From Chloroflexota bacterium (GTDB taxonomy: Bacteria > Chloroflexota > Anaerolineae > Anaerolineales > Villigracilaceae): 56,365 nt of DNA. The stretch covers positions 1-56,365 of the forward strand of contig JACRBL010000032.1 in NCBI GenBank assembly GCA_016234485.1, written 5' to 3'. Made by a program: the position numbers and the translations under genes. This document shows, one piece after another, positions 1 to 8,109 of the stretch (positions within the stretch are counted from its first letter, which is position 1; every line of letters begins with the position of its first letter). Below the pieces are notes generated by a model. That model was not told the DNA's origin and made no database searches. It was given only the letters and a program-made list of their open reading frames with translations.

Positions 1-65
1 CTCTGTGCTTTGATTTCACCATCAGACTAAATCGTGTCTCGCAAACTCTGCGCATCTTACACAAT

Positions 66-2063
66 CTATTGAATAGTTCCACTGGCTTCCTTGCCCGTGC
101 GTTTGAGCAGTTTCAAGCGTTCCACTTTGCTGATGAAGGTCGCGGCGGCGACATCCACACCAGGGACGAGTCGCAGGTGCGGGGCGACTTTCAATTTCAG
201 GAATTCGATCTTGCTCGGAATCAAATACTCCCAAAAGGCATCTGTCCACGCTTCTTCGATCTCTGGCATGTGTTTGCGGATGGTGAACGAGTCGGTCGGG
301 ATTTGTTGAATCTGCTCGCGCAGGTCAGCGATCACTGTTTTGCAATTGGGGTCTTTCTGGTCTTTGAGATAAGTCTCCAGCAACTTCAAGCGCGTATTGA
401 AGATCGTCACCAACACAGGCGTGGACTGGTCAACGACTTCCTTCGCGTCCCTGCTGAAATTATTTTCCCAGAAATCAATGATGAGAAAATCCTTCTTCTC
501 GAAGTTTGGCAGTAACGCCAGATTACGACATGCTGCCTGAACCCGCGTCCCGCGCCCGATCATTTGCTGTAACTTGATCGGTGATTGCACGGGCTTCATG
601 AACACAAGATTCACCACTTCGGGAACGTCAATGCCTGTATCAAGCATATCCACGGAAATGGCAATGCGGGGGAAATCCTTCTTCTTGAAGGCATCCACCA
701 ACGTGCCGCGATATTCTGATTTATGCGTGATAACTTTTGTCAGATTCGGGAATTGCGGATACATCTCATCGAAGGCGGCTTGCAAGCGCAAAGCATGTTG
801 TTGCGTAATGGCAAAGACAATGGTCTTGCCAGGCAACTGCCCCGAAGAGTCTTTCTTGCACACTTCCATGATCTCTTCCCACTGTTTGCGAAGCGTGTCA
901 CGGTTGCTGACTTCTCTTTCCAGTTCCGTCCCTTCGTAGTTGATATCGTCGGGGTCAAGTCCCTTTTCGATGAGGGCGTTGCGCTCTTCCTCGGTCAAGT
1001 CCACGCCATGAATACCCTGCCGCTGGAACTTGGTCCGCGCGGAATAAAGGTTGTAATCTACCAGCCATTTATCGTCTATTGCTTGTTGGTAAGTGTAGAG
1101 ATAAGTCGGCTTGCCATCTGTGCAATCAAAGGCCAGGAAGGTATCGCGGTTGATATAGTCAGCAGGCGTGGCGGTCAGCCCCACCTGACGGGCATCGAAA
1201 TATTCCAACACTTCATTGAACTTGTTGTAAATCGAGCGATGGACTTCGTCGAAGACGATCAAGTCAAAGAAGGCGGGTGAGAATTGCTCGAAGATATTGC
1301 TCAGCGTTTGGAGCGTTACCGCATACAGGCGTTGCGTACGCGCATTCGGATCGTCCCAACTATGCAAGCGGGTGCAAGGTTCATTAGGAATGAATTTCTC
1401 GAAGCCATCATCCTTTGCCTGTTCAACAAGCGCATCGCGGTCGGCCACGAACAAAATCCGCCGTGCCTGATTGGAACGCATGAACACATCGATCAATCCC
1501 ATTGTCGTGCGGGTCTTGCCTGTCCCAGTTGCCATCACGATCAAGGCTTTACGTTTGCCATTAGCGAAGGCTTCTCCCACGCGGCGAATGGCTTCGTGCT
1601 GGTAGGAACGGTCAACGATCTCGTTGCTGATTTCAATGGAGCTAAGCGGCTTTGCATTCTGACGGATGTAAAGCAGGTTTTCCAAATCTTCGCGTGTGAA
1701 GAAACCGAACACTTCACGCTTGTGTGCGATTCCCACATCTGCAAAATGGATTTCAAGTCCGTTGGCTAAAAATCCAAACGGACGGAAAGACTGGTGCTTT
1801 TCAATTTCGGTGACGTAATAGGTAAGTTGTGCTTCTGCCAGACGGACATCGGTGGATGTTTTCTTGGCTTCCACCACCGCCAACACTTCCCCATTTTCGC
1901 GGTATAGGCAGTAATCCGAAACTCCATTCCACGGCTCGGCATCGTATCCATCCACGGGAATTTCGATCTTTACCTTGGAATGGTCGCGAAGATACCAACC
2001 TGCTTTTTCCAACTGCGGGTCGATCATTTCCTTGCGGGTGCGTTCCTCGTTAATCCGATGCAA
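66..2063 (-). CDS. hsdR: Type I restriction enzyme R subunit (EcoEI type), C-terminally short
   Basis: This is the ATP-dependent translocase/nuclease subunit of a type I restriction system. An N-terminal PD-(D/E)xK nuclease region is visible around residues 50-70 (D of VSDYCLY, then VVEAKK). The SF2 helicase core follows: Walker A MATGTGKT near residue 180, DEVH near 270, LTATP, and the C-terminal helicase motif QMIGRGTR near 505. The start is TTG at 2063, giving MHRINEERTRKEMIDPQL, a normal start for EcoEI-like R subunits. At 665 residues it stops at TAG in the middle of the EcoEI R C-terminal domain, where family members usually continue for over 100 residues. A second in-frame stop follows at 57-59. 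No hsdM or hsdS lies upstream within the window; partners could lie past the left edge. It may be a decayed or orphan subunit. Confidence 0.85.
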   Translation of the reverse strand: MHRINEERTRKEMIDPQLEKAGWYLRDHSKVKIEIPVDGYDAEPWNGVSDYCLYRENGEVLAVVEAKKTSTDVRLAEAQLTYYVTEIEKHQSFRPFGFLANGLEIHFADVGIAHKREVFGFFTREDLENLLYIRQNAKPLSSIEISNEIVDRSYQHEAIRRVGEAFANGKRKALIVMATGTGKTRTTMGLIDVFMRSNQARRILFVADRDALVEQAKDDGFEKFIPNEPCTRLHSWDDPNARTQRLYAVTLQTLSNIFEQFSPAFFDLIVFDEVHRSIYNKFNEVLEYFDARQVGLTATPADYINRDTFLAFDCTDGKPTYLYTYQQAIDDKWLVDYNLYSARTKFQRQGIHGVDLTEEERNALIEKGLDPDDINYEGTELEREVSNRDTLRKQWEEIMEVCKKDSSGQLPGKTIVFAITQQHALRLQAAFDEMYPQFPNLTKVITHKSEYRGTLVDAFKKKDFPRIAISVDMLDTGIDVPEVVNLVFMKPVQSPIKLQQMIGRGTRVQAACRNLALLPNFEKKDFLIIDFWENNFSRDAKEVVDQSTPVLVTIFNTRLKLLETYLKDQKDPNCKTVIADLREQIQQIPTDSFTIRKHMPEIEEAWTDAFWEYLIPSKIEFLKLKVAPHLRLVPGVDVAAATFISKVERLKLLKRTGKEASGTIQ

Positions 2064-2246
2064 GCCAACACCTCAATGCCACGATTTGCTTTTCCGAATC
2101 TCGAATACCGATTCCCGTTCCCTCCCAATTTTACCTCCAACCCATTTTGACGCAACCCTCGCGTTTCCCTCCCATCGTGCACATCCCTCTCACGAAACAT
2201 CCCGTAGTGAAACGCAGGGAGGGACTGGGGCGGGGTCTTGAGACTC

Positions 2247-2275
2247 TTGCCGACCTTAAACATTTGTTCTATAAT
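2247..2275 (+). promoter_or_regulatory. Sigma-70-type promoter for the 2329 gene
   Basis: TTGCCG at 2247-2252 and a perfect TATAAT at 2270-2275 are separated by 17 bases. They stand 53 bases before the ATG at 2329. The rest of 2064-2328 is a T/C-rich non-coding stretch with no other feature seen. Confidence 0.6.
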
Positions 2276-2328
2276 TCCCCTACGGTTTCGATCAACCCCC
2301 GACTTTCAACTACCAACCCTCTCTACCC

Positions 2329-3693
2329 ATGCTCAATTCCACCCCCGCCTCCCGTGCCACCCCCAAGATGCCTCCGCCTGTTCGCGAGGTAAAACGCAAG
2401 CGCGGTGGTCAACGCGGCAACTCCAATGCCCGCAAGCACGGTCTCTATGCAAAGCGTAACCCACATCCCAAAGCTGGCTTCATGCGCGTTAATACCCCAA
2501 AGGTCAAATTGCCGACAATTGAACGGGGAGATCTATCCCAGATCGACCATTTGGAACGCGACCTCGCATTAAATCATCGTCTTCTCGTCCGCCTTCATGA
2601 ATTTTCCAAAAACTCGAAAACCACCGCCGAGATACTGGCTTGGGACCGCTCCATACTCCAAACGATCCGGGCAGATATGAAGATTATCCGCCTCATTGCC
2701 CGGTTGGAACAGCCTTACAAGGATCTGGTTTCCCTTGCACAGAACGCTTCCTGGCTGGTGAATTGGGAATTCGAGCAACGCGGCATTCCCGAACGCCCCA
2801 TCTTCGTTCCTCTTGGCTTTGAAAATTTCTGCGCCCACCCCGAATCGTCCCTGGAAAGATTTAGGGACAACACGATCGAAGTTCCCGCGACTATCCCACT
2901 ATTCGTTCCTCCAAACTTAATTAATTTACGCGCGAATTTGGACGATTCCACCATCCCCAGCCCCTTCCTTACAGACCAACAATGGTTTCTCATTCGAGAT
3001 TCCTTTGGCTCACTTCGGGAGGATAAGGATTCCTTCCGCAAATATAAACGCCGAAAACCTCGTTTTTCCACCCGCCTTCTTTTTGAAGCCGTACTACTTA
3101 AACTTGCCTGTAACCTTGCTTGGGAAGATCTCCCCCCTATCGTCTACGCCTATCACCCCGACCTCGCCTCCTTCCCCCTGCGGGAATGTCAGCGCCTGCA
3201 TCGTGACCTCTTCAACACGGGCCGTTTGCAGGCCATCTACAAACAACTTCATTGGCATCTCCGTGTCTACGGCGACGCCACCCTTCTGGACCTGGTAAGC
3301 CAGGACTCTTTTACGCTTGGAAAAAATGGCATTGCCCTCTCCCCGGGCCAATCCATCACCTGGCAACTCTTCACTGCCCTCCTTCTTCTCCAGCGCGCCT
3401 TCCACAACCGGCGCGCCTGCCAGCGGGAAAAAGATGCCGAACGCCGCCGCAATGGTCGCTACCACCGTTTGCCGTCCCCACGCATACATGGGCAAAATAG
3501 ATCGTACAATTTATCAATCTCATGGGAGCGGCCATTTTCCTCCCGCTCTACCATCCCCGAACCGAGCGCTTTTGAACCTCTCGGAACTAGTCCTGCCGCA
3601 AAAAAATGGCAGGCCTATGAAAAAATTGAATCCCTCGCCAAGTCCCATATTCGTTCACCAAAGGTTGCTCGCCATCTGGAACCTGACACATGA
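2329..3693 (+). CDS. Hypothetical protein with RGGQRGNxNARKHG motif and transposase-like helical domain
   Basis: The product is 454 residues and I do not recognise it as a named family. The N-terminus has a basic GGQRGNSNARKHGLY motif, a type seen at the start of phage small-terminase-like and other mobile-element proteins. The middle (about residues 215-315) starts FLTDQQWFLIRDSF and continues with RKPRFSTRLLFEAVLLKLACNL and WEDLPPIVY in that order. That pattern (LT-x-QW, then a basic stretch, then W-x-DLP) is the layout of the N-terminal helical domain of IS5/IS4-type transposases (DUF4096-like). No DDE catalytic domain follows. The tail after about residue 345 is basic and low in complexity, so a frameshift near 3340 cannot be excluded. 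It has its own promoter and no clear ribosome binding site. It sits next to hsdR, consistent with a mobile or defence-type neighbourhood. Confidence 0.55.
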   Translation: MLNSTPASRATPKMPPPVREVKRKRGGQRGNSNARKHGLYAKRNPHPKAGFMRVNTPKVKLPTIERGDLSQIDHLERDLALNHRLLVRLHEFSKNSKTTAEILAWDRSILQTIRADMKIIRLIARLEQPYKDLVSLAQNASWLVNWEFEQRGIPERPIFVPLGFENFCAHPESSLERFRDNTIEVPATIPLFVPPNLINLRANLDDSTIPSPFLTDQQWFLIRDSFGSLREDKDSFRKYKRRKPRFSTRLLFEAVLLKLACNLAWEDLPPIVYAYHPDLASFPLRECQRLHRDLFNTGRLQAIYKQLHWHLRVYGDATLLDLVSQDSFTLGKNGIALSPGQSITWQLFTALLLLQRAFHNRRACQREKDAERRRNGRYHRLPSPRIHGQNRSYNLSISWERPFSSRSTIPEPSAFEPLGTSPAAKKWQAYEKIESLAKSHIRSPKVARHLEPDT

Positions 3694-3786
3694 AACCGGA
3701 AACCAAAATCTCCAAAACGGACAAAACCTCCTTCCCTGCCTGTACCTTTCGGCAATTCCCGTTTGCTATCCCCGTGAAATTAGCTA

Positions 3787-3814
3787 TTGACATTTTCCTG
3801 CCCGCCATTACAAT
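3787..3814 (+). promoter_or_regulatory. Strong promoter of the amylopullulanase gene
   Basis: A perfect TTGACA at 3787-3792 and TACAAT at 3809-3814 are separated by 16 bases. A good ribosome binding site, AAGGAG, follows at 3847-3852, just before the ATG at 3858. The gene therefore appears to be transcribed on its own. Confidence 0.75.
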
Positions 3815-3857
3815 GAATTCATAACAACATCCATCAACGAACAAAAAGGAGAAAATC

Positions 3858-6800
3858 ATGAATGCCAAAAATAAATCCTTTTACCGGTTATTATTCAATG
3901 GTTTGAGTTTGTTGGTTTTGATCACGGGGGCGATTGCGCCTCATCCCGTATCCGCCTCGCATACTTCCAATCCCGCCAGTGTGACAATTGCCGGTTCGCT
4001 CCAAAGTGAATTGGGATGCCCGGGCGATTGGGACCCAGCCTGCGCCGCGGCGCATCTGGTCTATGATGCCGATGACGATGTCTGGCAGCAAAGCTGGACA
4101 ATCCCCGCCGGCGCTTGGGAATATAAGGCCGCCCTCAACGATGGCTGGAACGAGAATTATGGCCTCAACGCAGCGCCCGGCGGGGCAAATATCCCGCTGG
4201 CTTTGGGGGCAGGCGCTCCGGTCAAGTTTTATTACGACCACAAATCCCATTGGATGACAGACAGCCAAAATTCGGTCATTGCGGTGGCGCCGGGCAATTT
4301 CCAGAGCGAATTGGGCTGTTCGGGCGACTGGGACCCGGGCTGTTTACGCTCGTGGTTGCAGGATCCCGATGGAGACGGCGCCTACACCTTCGAAACCACC
4401 GCCCTGCCTGCTGGCAATTACGAGGGCAAGGTGGCAATCAACGAATCGTGGTCTGAAAATTATGGTCAGGGCGGCGTGCAGAATGGCCCGAACATCGCAT
4501 TCAGCGTTCCATCAGACAATGCAAAAGTGACCTTTTCCTACGACCCCTCAAATCATGTGCTGACCATCCAGGCTGGGCCAGGACCGGACAACAACATCTG
4601 GTGGGACGGATTGCGGCACGACTCGCGCGATCCGCTCTATCGCACCCCAGGCGGCGCGGTGACGGCCGGCACGCCTGTCCTAATCCGCTTCCGTACATTC
4701 CACAACGACGTGACCAGCGTCTCTCTGCGCGTGTACGATGTCAACGCCAGCGCCCAGCAAATTCTCCCGATGTCGCTTGCCGCAGCGCAAGTCTCCTGTT
4801 ACCAACCCGGCCTGGAAGCGTTCACTTGTGATTTTTGGCAGGCGGAACTCGACAAAGCGTCCCCCAATAATTTATGGTACCGCTTCATCGTCACCGATGG
4901 CTCCGACACGGATTATTATGCCGATAACACCCCCGCGCTGGATGGCGGCCTCGGCAGTCCGAGTGACGATGCCGTGGATAACAGTTTTGCCCTGATGTTC
5001 TACGATCCAGCCTTCACGGCGCCTTCCTGGGCAAAGAGCGCCAGCATTTACCAGATCTTCCCCGACCGGTTCCGCAACGGTCGCTCGAATAACGATCCAA
5101 AGACCGGCGATGTCCGTTACGATGACCCCGTGCTGAAACTCAAATGGGGCATCCTGCCCGAAGGCTTTTGCCGCAACTATGCCGACGGCGCAACGAACTG
5201 TCCGTGGCGCTTCGATCCCACTCCGCCCGCATACAGCCCCACCAAGGAACAGCCGCGCGGTCGTGATTATTTCGGCGGCGACCTCAAGGGCGTGGATCAA
5301 TCGCTGGATTACCTCCAGTCCCTCGGCATCACCACCATCTACTTCAACCCGATCTTCGATTCGGGTTCCAATCACGGCTACGACACGCAAAACTATTACA
5401 AGATCGATCCCTATTTTGGCGCTCAAAAGGATTGGGAAAATCTTGTGAAGCACGCCCGTGAAAAGAATATCAACATCGTTTTGGACGGCGTATTCAATCA
5501 CCTCTCATCGGATAGTCGCTTCTTTGACCGCTACCACCATTACGAGGCGGTCGGCGCCTGCGAGTCGCATCTTTCCCCGTATCGAAGCTGGTTCACCTTC
5601 CATGACGTTGCCCCAGGGACAGGCGCCTGCGTCGGCAGTTCGGGGCTTGCAAATTCCGCCACCTACGATGGCTGGTTCGGCTTCGACTCGATTCCCGTCA
5701 TCAACAAATCCCTGCCCGCGGTGCAACAGTACTTCATCACGAATCCAGACAGCGTCTCGAATTACTGGCTGAATCAAGGCGCGGGCGGCTGGCGGCTGGA
5801 CGTGATGGGCGATTCATCCTTCCCTGCTGGGTATTGGGAAACCTTCCGTGACGTGGTGAAAACCACAAAGCCCGACGGTTTGATTATCAGCGAGACCTGG
5901 CAAAAGGATAGCACGCTCCTGCGCTTCCTGCGCGGCGACCGCGCCGATACCACCATGAACTATCGTCTGCGCGACGCCGTTCTGGGATTGCTCGCGCCGC
6001 AGCCATTCGACTCGAAGGGCTTTGCCGATAGCGGACACAGCATCCTGCCATCCGAGTTTGCCTCCCGCCTCGAGTCGATTCGAGAGGATTATCCCGATGC
6101 CGCCTATTACTCGTTGATGAACCTCATCGACAGCCACGACACCGAGCGCATCCGCTGGACCTTGACGCCGGGCCAGGAAACCACGGCAGATAAGGAACTC
6201 AACGCCGCCAACGTGGCCGAAGGGCTCCAACGCCAGCAAATCGCCTCTCTGATCCAGTTCACCGTGCCGGGCGCTCCCACCGTCTTCTACGGTGACGAGG
6301 CTGGCCTAACCGGCGACGATGATCCTGACGATCGCCGCACGATGACCTCGCTTGAAGAGAGCGCCAGCTCCAGCATCTTCAAACATTATCAAACTCTCAA
6401 TAGCCTGAGGAAGAATCAGTCCGTACTGGTGGATGGTGATTTCAAAATCCTGCTCGCAGACGATGCCTCCCAGATCCTCGCCTATGGCCGCAAGACCGAA
6501 AACCAGGGCGCGGTCATCATCATCAATCGCGGAGCACAGGCTCAGGCGTTCACCATCCCCGTCGGTGGATACCTGCCCGATGGCATCGTCCTGGACCAGA
6601 TGTACGCGGTCGGGAGCGGGAATCCGCTCCAGGTCACGGTGACGAACGGCGCCATCGCTGGAAATATCGACCCATTAAGCGGTCTGATTCTCATCACCGG
6701 GCAAGTTGATCTTATGCCGACATCGAATCCAACCGGCTTGCACGTCATCAACGAAGGCAATCAGACAGTCAGCCTTGCCTGGGACGGCGTGAGCAGCTCC

Positions 6801-8042
6801 ACGGGCTACAACATTTACCGCAGTCCCTTAAGCGGAGGCGGATGGATCAAAGTGAACAGCAATCTGCTTTCAGCGCCCGCCTTCACCGATAACAACTTGC
6901 AGAATTCCACGCTGTACTACTACGTGGTCACGAGCATGGATGATCATGGCAACGAAAGCGGATACTCAAACGAGGTCAGCGCTTTGCCGCATCTCTCGAT
7001 CGGGTGGGCAAACCTTCAATGGCCGCCGACGATTACCCATACAATCAACGCGGTCACTCGCACTGTCAACGTCTACGGCCAGGTTTGGATTGATGGCGCC
7101 ACCAACCAGCCCGGAAAGACACCCAGCCTGCGCGCCCAATTGGGCTACGGACCTTCCAACAGCGATCCAAACGGCAACTTGAGTTGGGTCTGGGTTGACG
7201 CGGCGTTCAACGTGGACGCTGGCAATAACGATGAATTTGTCGCCAGCATGTTGCCCGAATCGATCGGCTCGTTCGATTACGCCTACCGCTATTCAACCAC
7301 CAACGGCACAAGCTGGGTCTACGCAGATTTGGACGGCATCGGAAATGGCTACGAATCCGCCCAAGCCGGTAAAATGACCGTAAATTCGAGCGGCGACACC
7401 ACCCCGCCAACCATCCCGGCCGGGCTGAAAATCCTCTCCGCTTCTCCGGCTGGGATCGAACTGGCATGGGATGCCATCGTTGGCGATGCGTCATTGTATG
7501 GATACGAAGTATTGCGCTCTGATACTTCGAGTGGCCCGTACACGATGATGGCGCGTGTCACCGGGACTTCCTATACGGACACTGTTGTCACCGAAAACTC
7601 AACCTACTATTACGTGGTTCGCTCGCTCGATCTATCCTTCAACCGATCGGCCAATTCGAGTGAAGTGACAGCAACCGCACAACTGCGGACAGTCACTGTG
7701 ACGTTCAACATTACCGTCCCTGCAACCACAGATGCCACGGGTCGCCTGGTCTACATCGCGGGCACGCTTAGCCGTCTCGACGGAGGCCTGCCAGACTGGA
7801 ACCCGGGCGGCGTTGTTCTCACTCGCGTGGACGCCACTCACTGGAGGATCACGCTCACCGGCACCGAGGGCGCCCAAATCGAATACAAATTTACGCTGGG
7901 CGACTGGGATCACGTGGAGAAAGATGGCGCTTGCGGTGAAATCGCCAACCGCATCCTGACGCTTAGTTACGGAACTACGGGAACCCAAACCGTAAACGAC
8001 ACGGTTCTCAACTGGCGCAACGTCGCTCCGTGCGGTAACTAA
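3858..8042 (+). CDS. Secreted multidomain GH13 amylopullulanase
   Basis: A 1394-residue extracellular starch/pullulan hydrolase. Order of parts: signal peptide (about 1-33, ending PVSAS); two copies of the X25-type pullulanase module (about 40-135 and 137-235, each with ELGC-GDWDP and W-ENYG); an N-terminal beta domain typical of neopullulanase-like GH13 enzymes (about 245-380); the GH13 barrel; two fibronectin III domains (about 955-1045 and 1170-1265) flanking a beta-rich region; and a C-terminal CBM20 starch-binding domain (about 1275-1394). GH13 conserved regions are complete: DGVFNH (D543-H548), GWRLDV with nucleophile D648, ISETW with acid/base E679, and SHDTER with D761. This is the architecture of amylopullulanases (type II pullulanases), which cut both alpha-1,4 and alpha-1,6 bonds. 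It is monocistronic, with its own promoter and terminator. Confidence 0.92.
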   Translation: MNAKNKSFYRLLFNGLSLLVLITGAIAPHPVSASHTSNPASVTIAGSLQSELGCPGDWDPACAAAHLVYDADDDVWQQSWTIPAGAWEYKAALNDGWNENYGLNAAPGGANIPLALGAGAPVKFYYDHKSHWMTDSQNSVIAVAPGNFQSELGCSGDWDPGCLRSWLQDPDGDGAYTFETTALPAGNYEGKVAINESWSENYGQGGVQNGPNIAFSVPSDNAKVTFSYDPSNHVLTIQAGPGPDNNIWWDGLRHDSRDPLYRTPGGAVTAGTPVLIRFRTFHNDVTSVSLRVYDVNASAQQILPMSLAAAQVSCYQPGLEAFTCDFWQAELDKASPNNLWYRFIVTDGSDTDYYADNTPALDGGLGSPSDDAVDNSFALMFYDPAFTAPSWAKSASIYQIFPDRFRNGRSNNDPKTGDVRYDDPVLKLKWGILPEGFCRNYADGATNCPWRFDPTPPAYSPTKEQPRGRDYFGGDLKGVDQSLDYLQSLGITTIYFNPIFDSGSNHGYDTQNYYKIDPYFGAQKDWENLVKHAREKNINIVLDGVFNHLSSDSRFFDRYHHYEAVGACESHLSPYRSWFTFHDVAPGTGACVGSSGLANSATYDGWFGFDSIPVINKSLPAVQQYFITNPDSVSNYWLNQGAGGWRLDVMGDSSFPAGYWETFRDVVKTTKPDGLIISETWQKDSTLLRFLRGDRADTTMNYRLRDAVLGLLAPQPFDSKGFADSGHSILPSEFASRLESIREDYPDAAYYSLMNLIDSHDTERIRWTLTPGQETTADKELNAANVAEGLQRQQIASLIQFTVPGAPTVFYGDEAGLTGDDDPDDRRTMTSLEESASSSIFKHYQTLNSLRKNQSVLVDGDFKILLADDASQILAYGRKTENQGAVIIINRGAQAQAFTIPVGGYLPDGIVLDQMYAVGSGNPLQVTVTNGAIAGNIDPLSGLILITGQVDLMPTSNPTGLHVINEGNQTVSLAWDGVSSSTGYNIYRSPLSGGGWIKVNSNLLSAPAFTDNNLQNSTLYYYVVTSMDDHGNESGYSNEVSALPHLSIGWANLQWPPTITHTINAVTRTVNVYGQVWIDGATNQPGKTPSLRAQLGYGPSNSDPNGNLSWVWVDAAFNVDAGNNDEFVASMLPESIGSFDYAYRYSTTNGTSWVYADLDGIGNGYESAQAGKMTVNSSGDTTPPTIPAGLKILSASPAGIELAWDAIVGDASLYGYEVLRSDTSSGPYTMMARVTGTSYTDTVVTENSTYYYVVRSLDLSFNRSANSSEVTATAQLRTVTVTFNITVPATTDATGRLVYIAGTLSRLDGGLPDWNPGGVVLTRVDATHWRITLTGTEGAQIEYKFTLGDWDHVEKDGACGEIANRILTLSYGTTGTQTVNDTVLNWRNVAPCGN

Positions 8043-8056
8043 AAAATCTTGCTGAA

Positions 8057-8094
8057 ATAGATGAACAGGCGCTAACCAGCGCCTGTTCATCTAT
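8057..8094. terminator. Bidirectional intrinsic terminator between convergent genes
   Basis: A perfect 17-bp stem (ATAGATGAACAGGCGCT, 8057-8073, with 8078-8094) closes a four-base loop AACC. It lies 15 bases after the amylopullulanase stop and 16 bases after the minus-strand oxidase stop, so it can serve both genes. Confidence 0.8.
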
Positions 8095-8109
8095 TTATTG
8101 TCCTGTAAA

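Noticed and set aside
3094..3495. Minus-strand frame with a hydrophobic start inside the 2329 gene
   Set aside because: No promoter or ribosome binding site, and it overlaps the better supported plus-strand gene.
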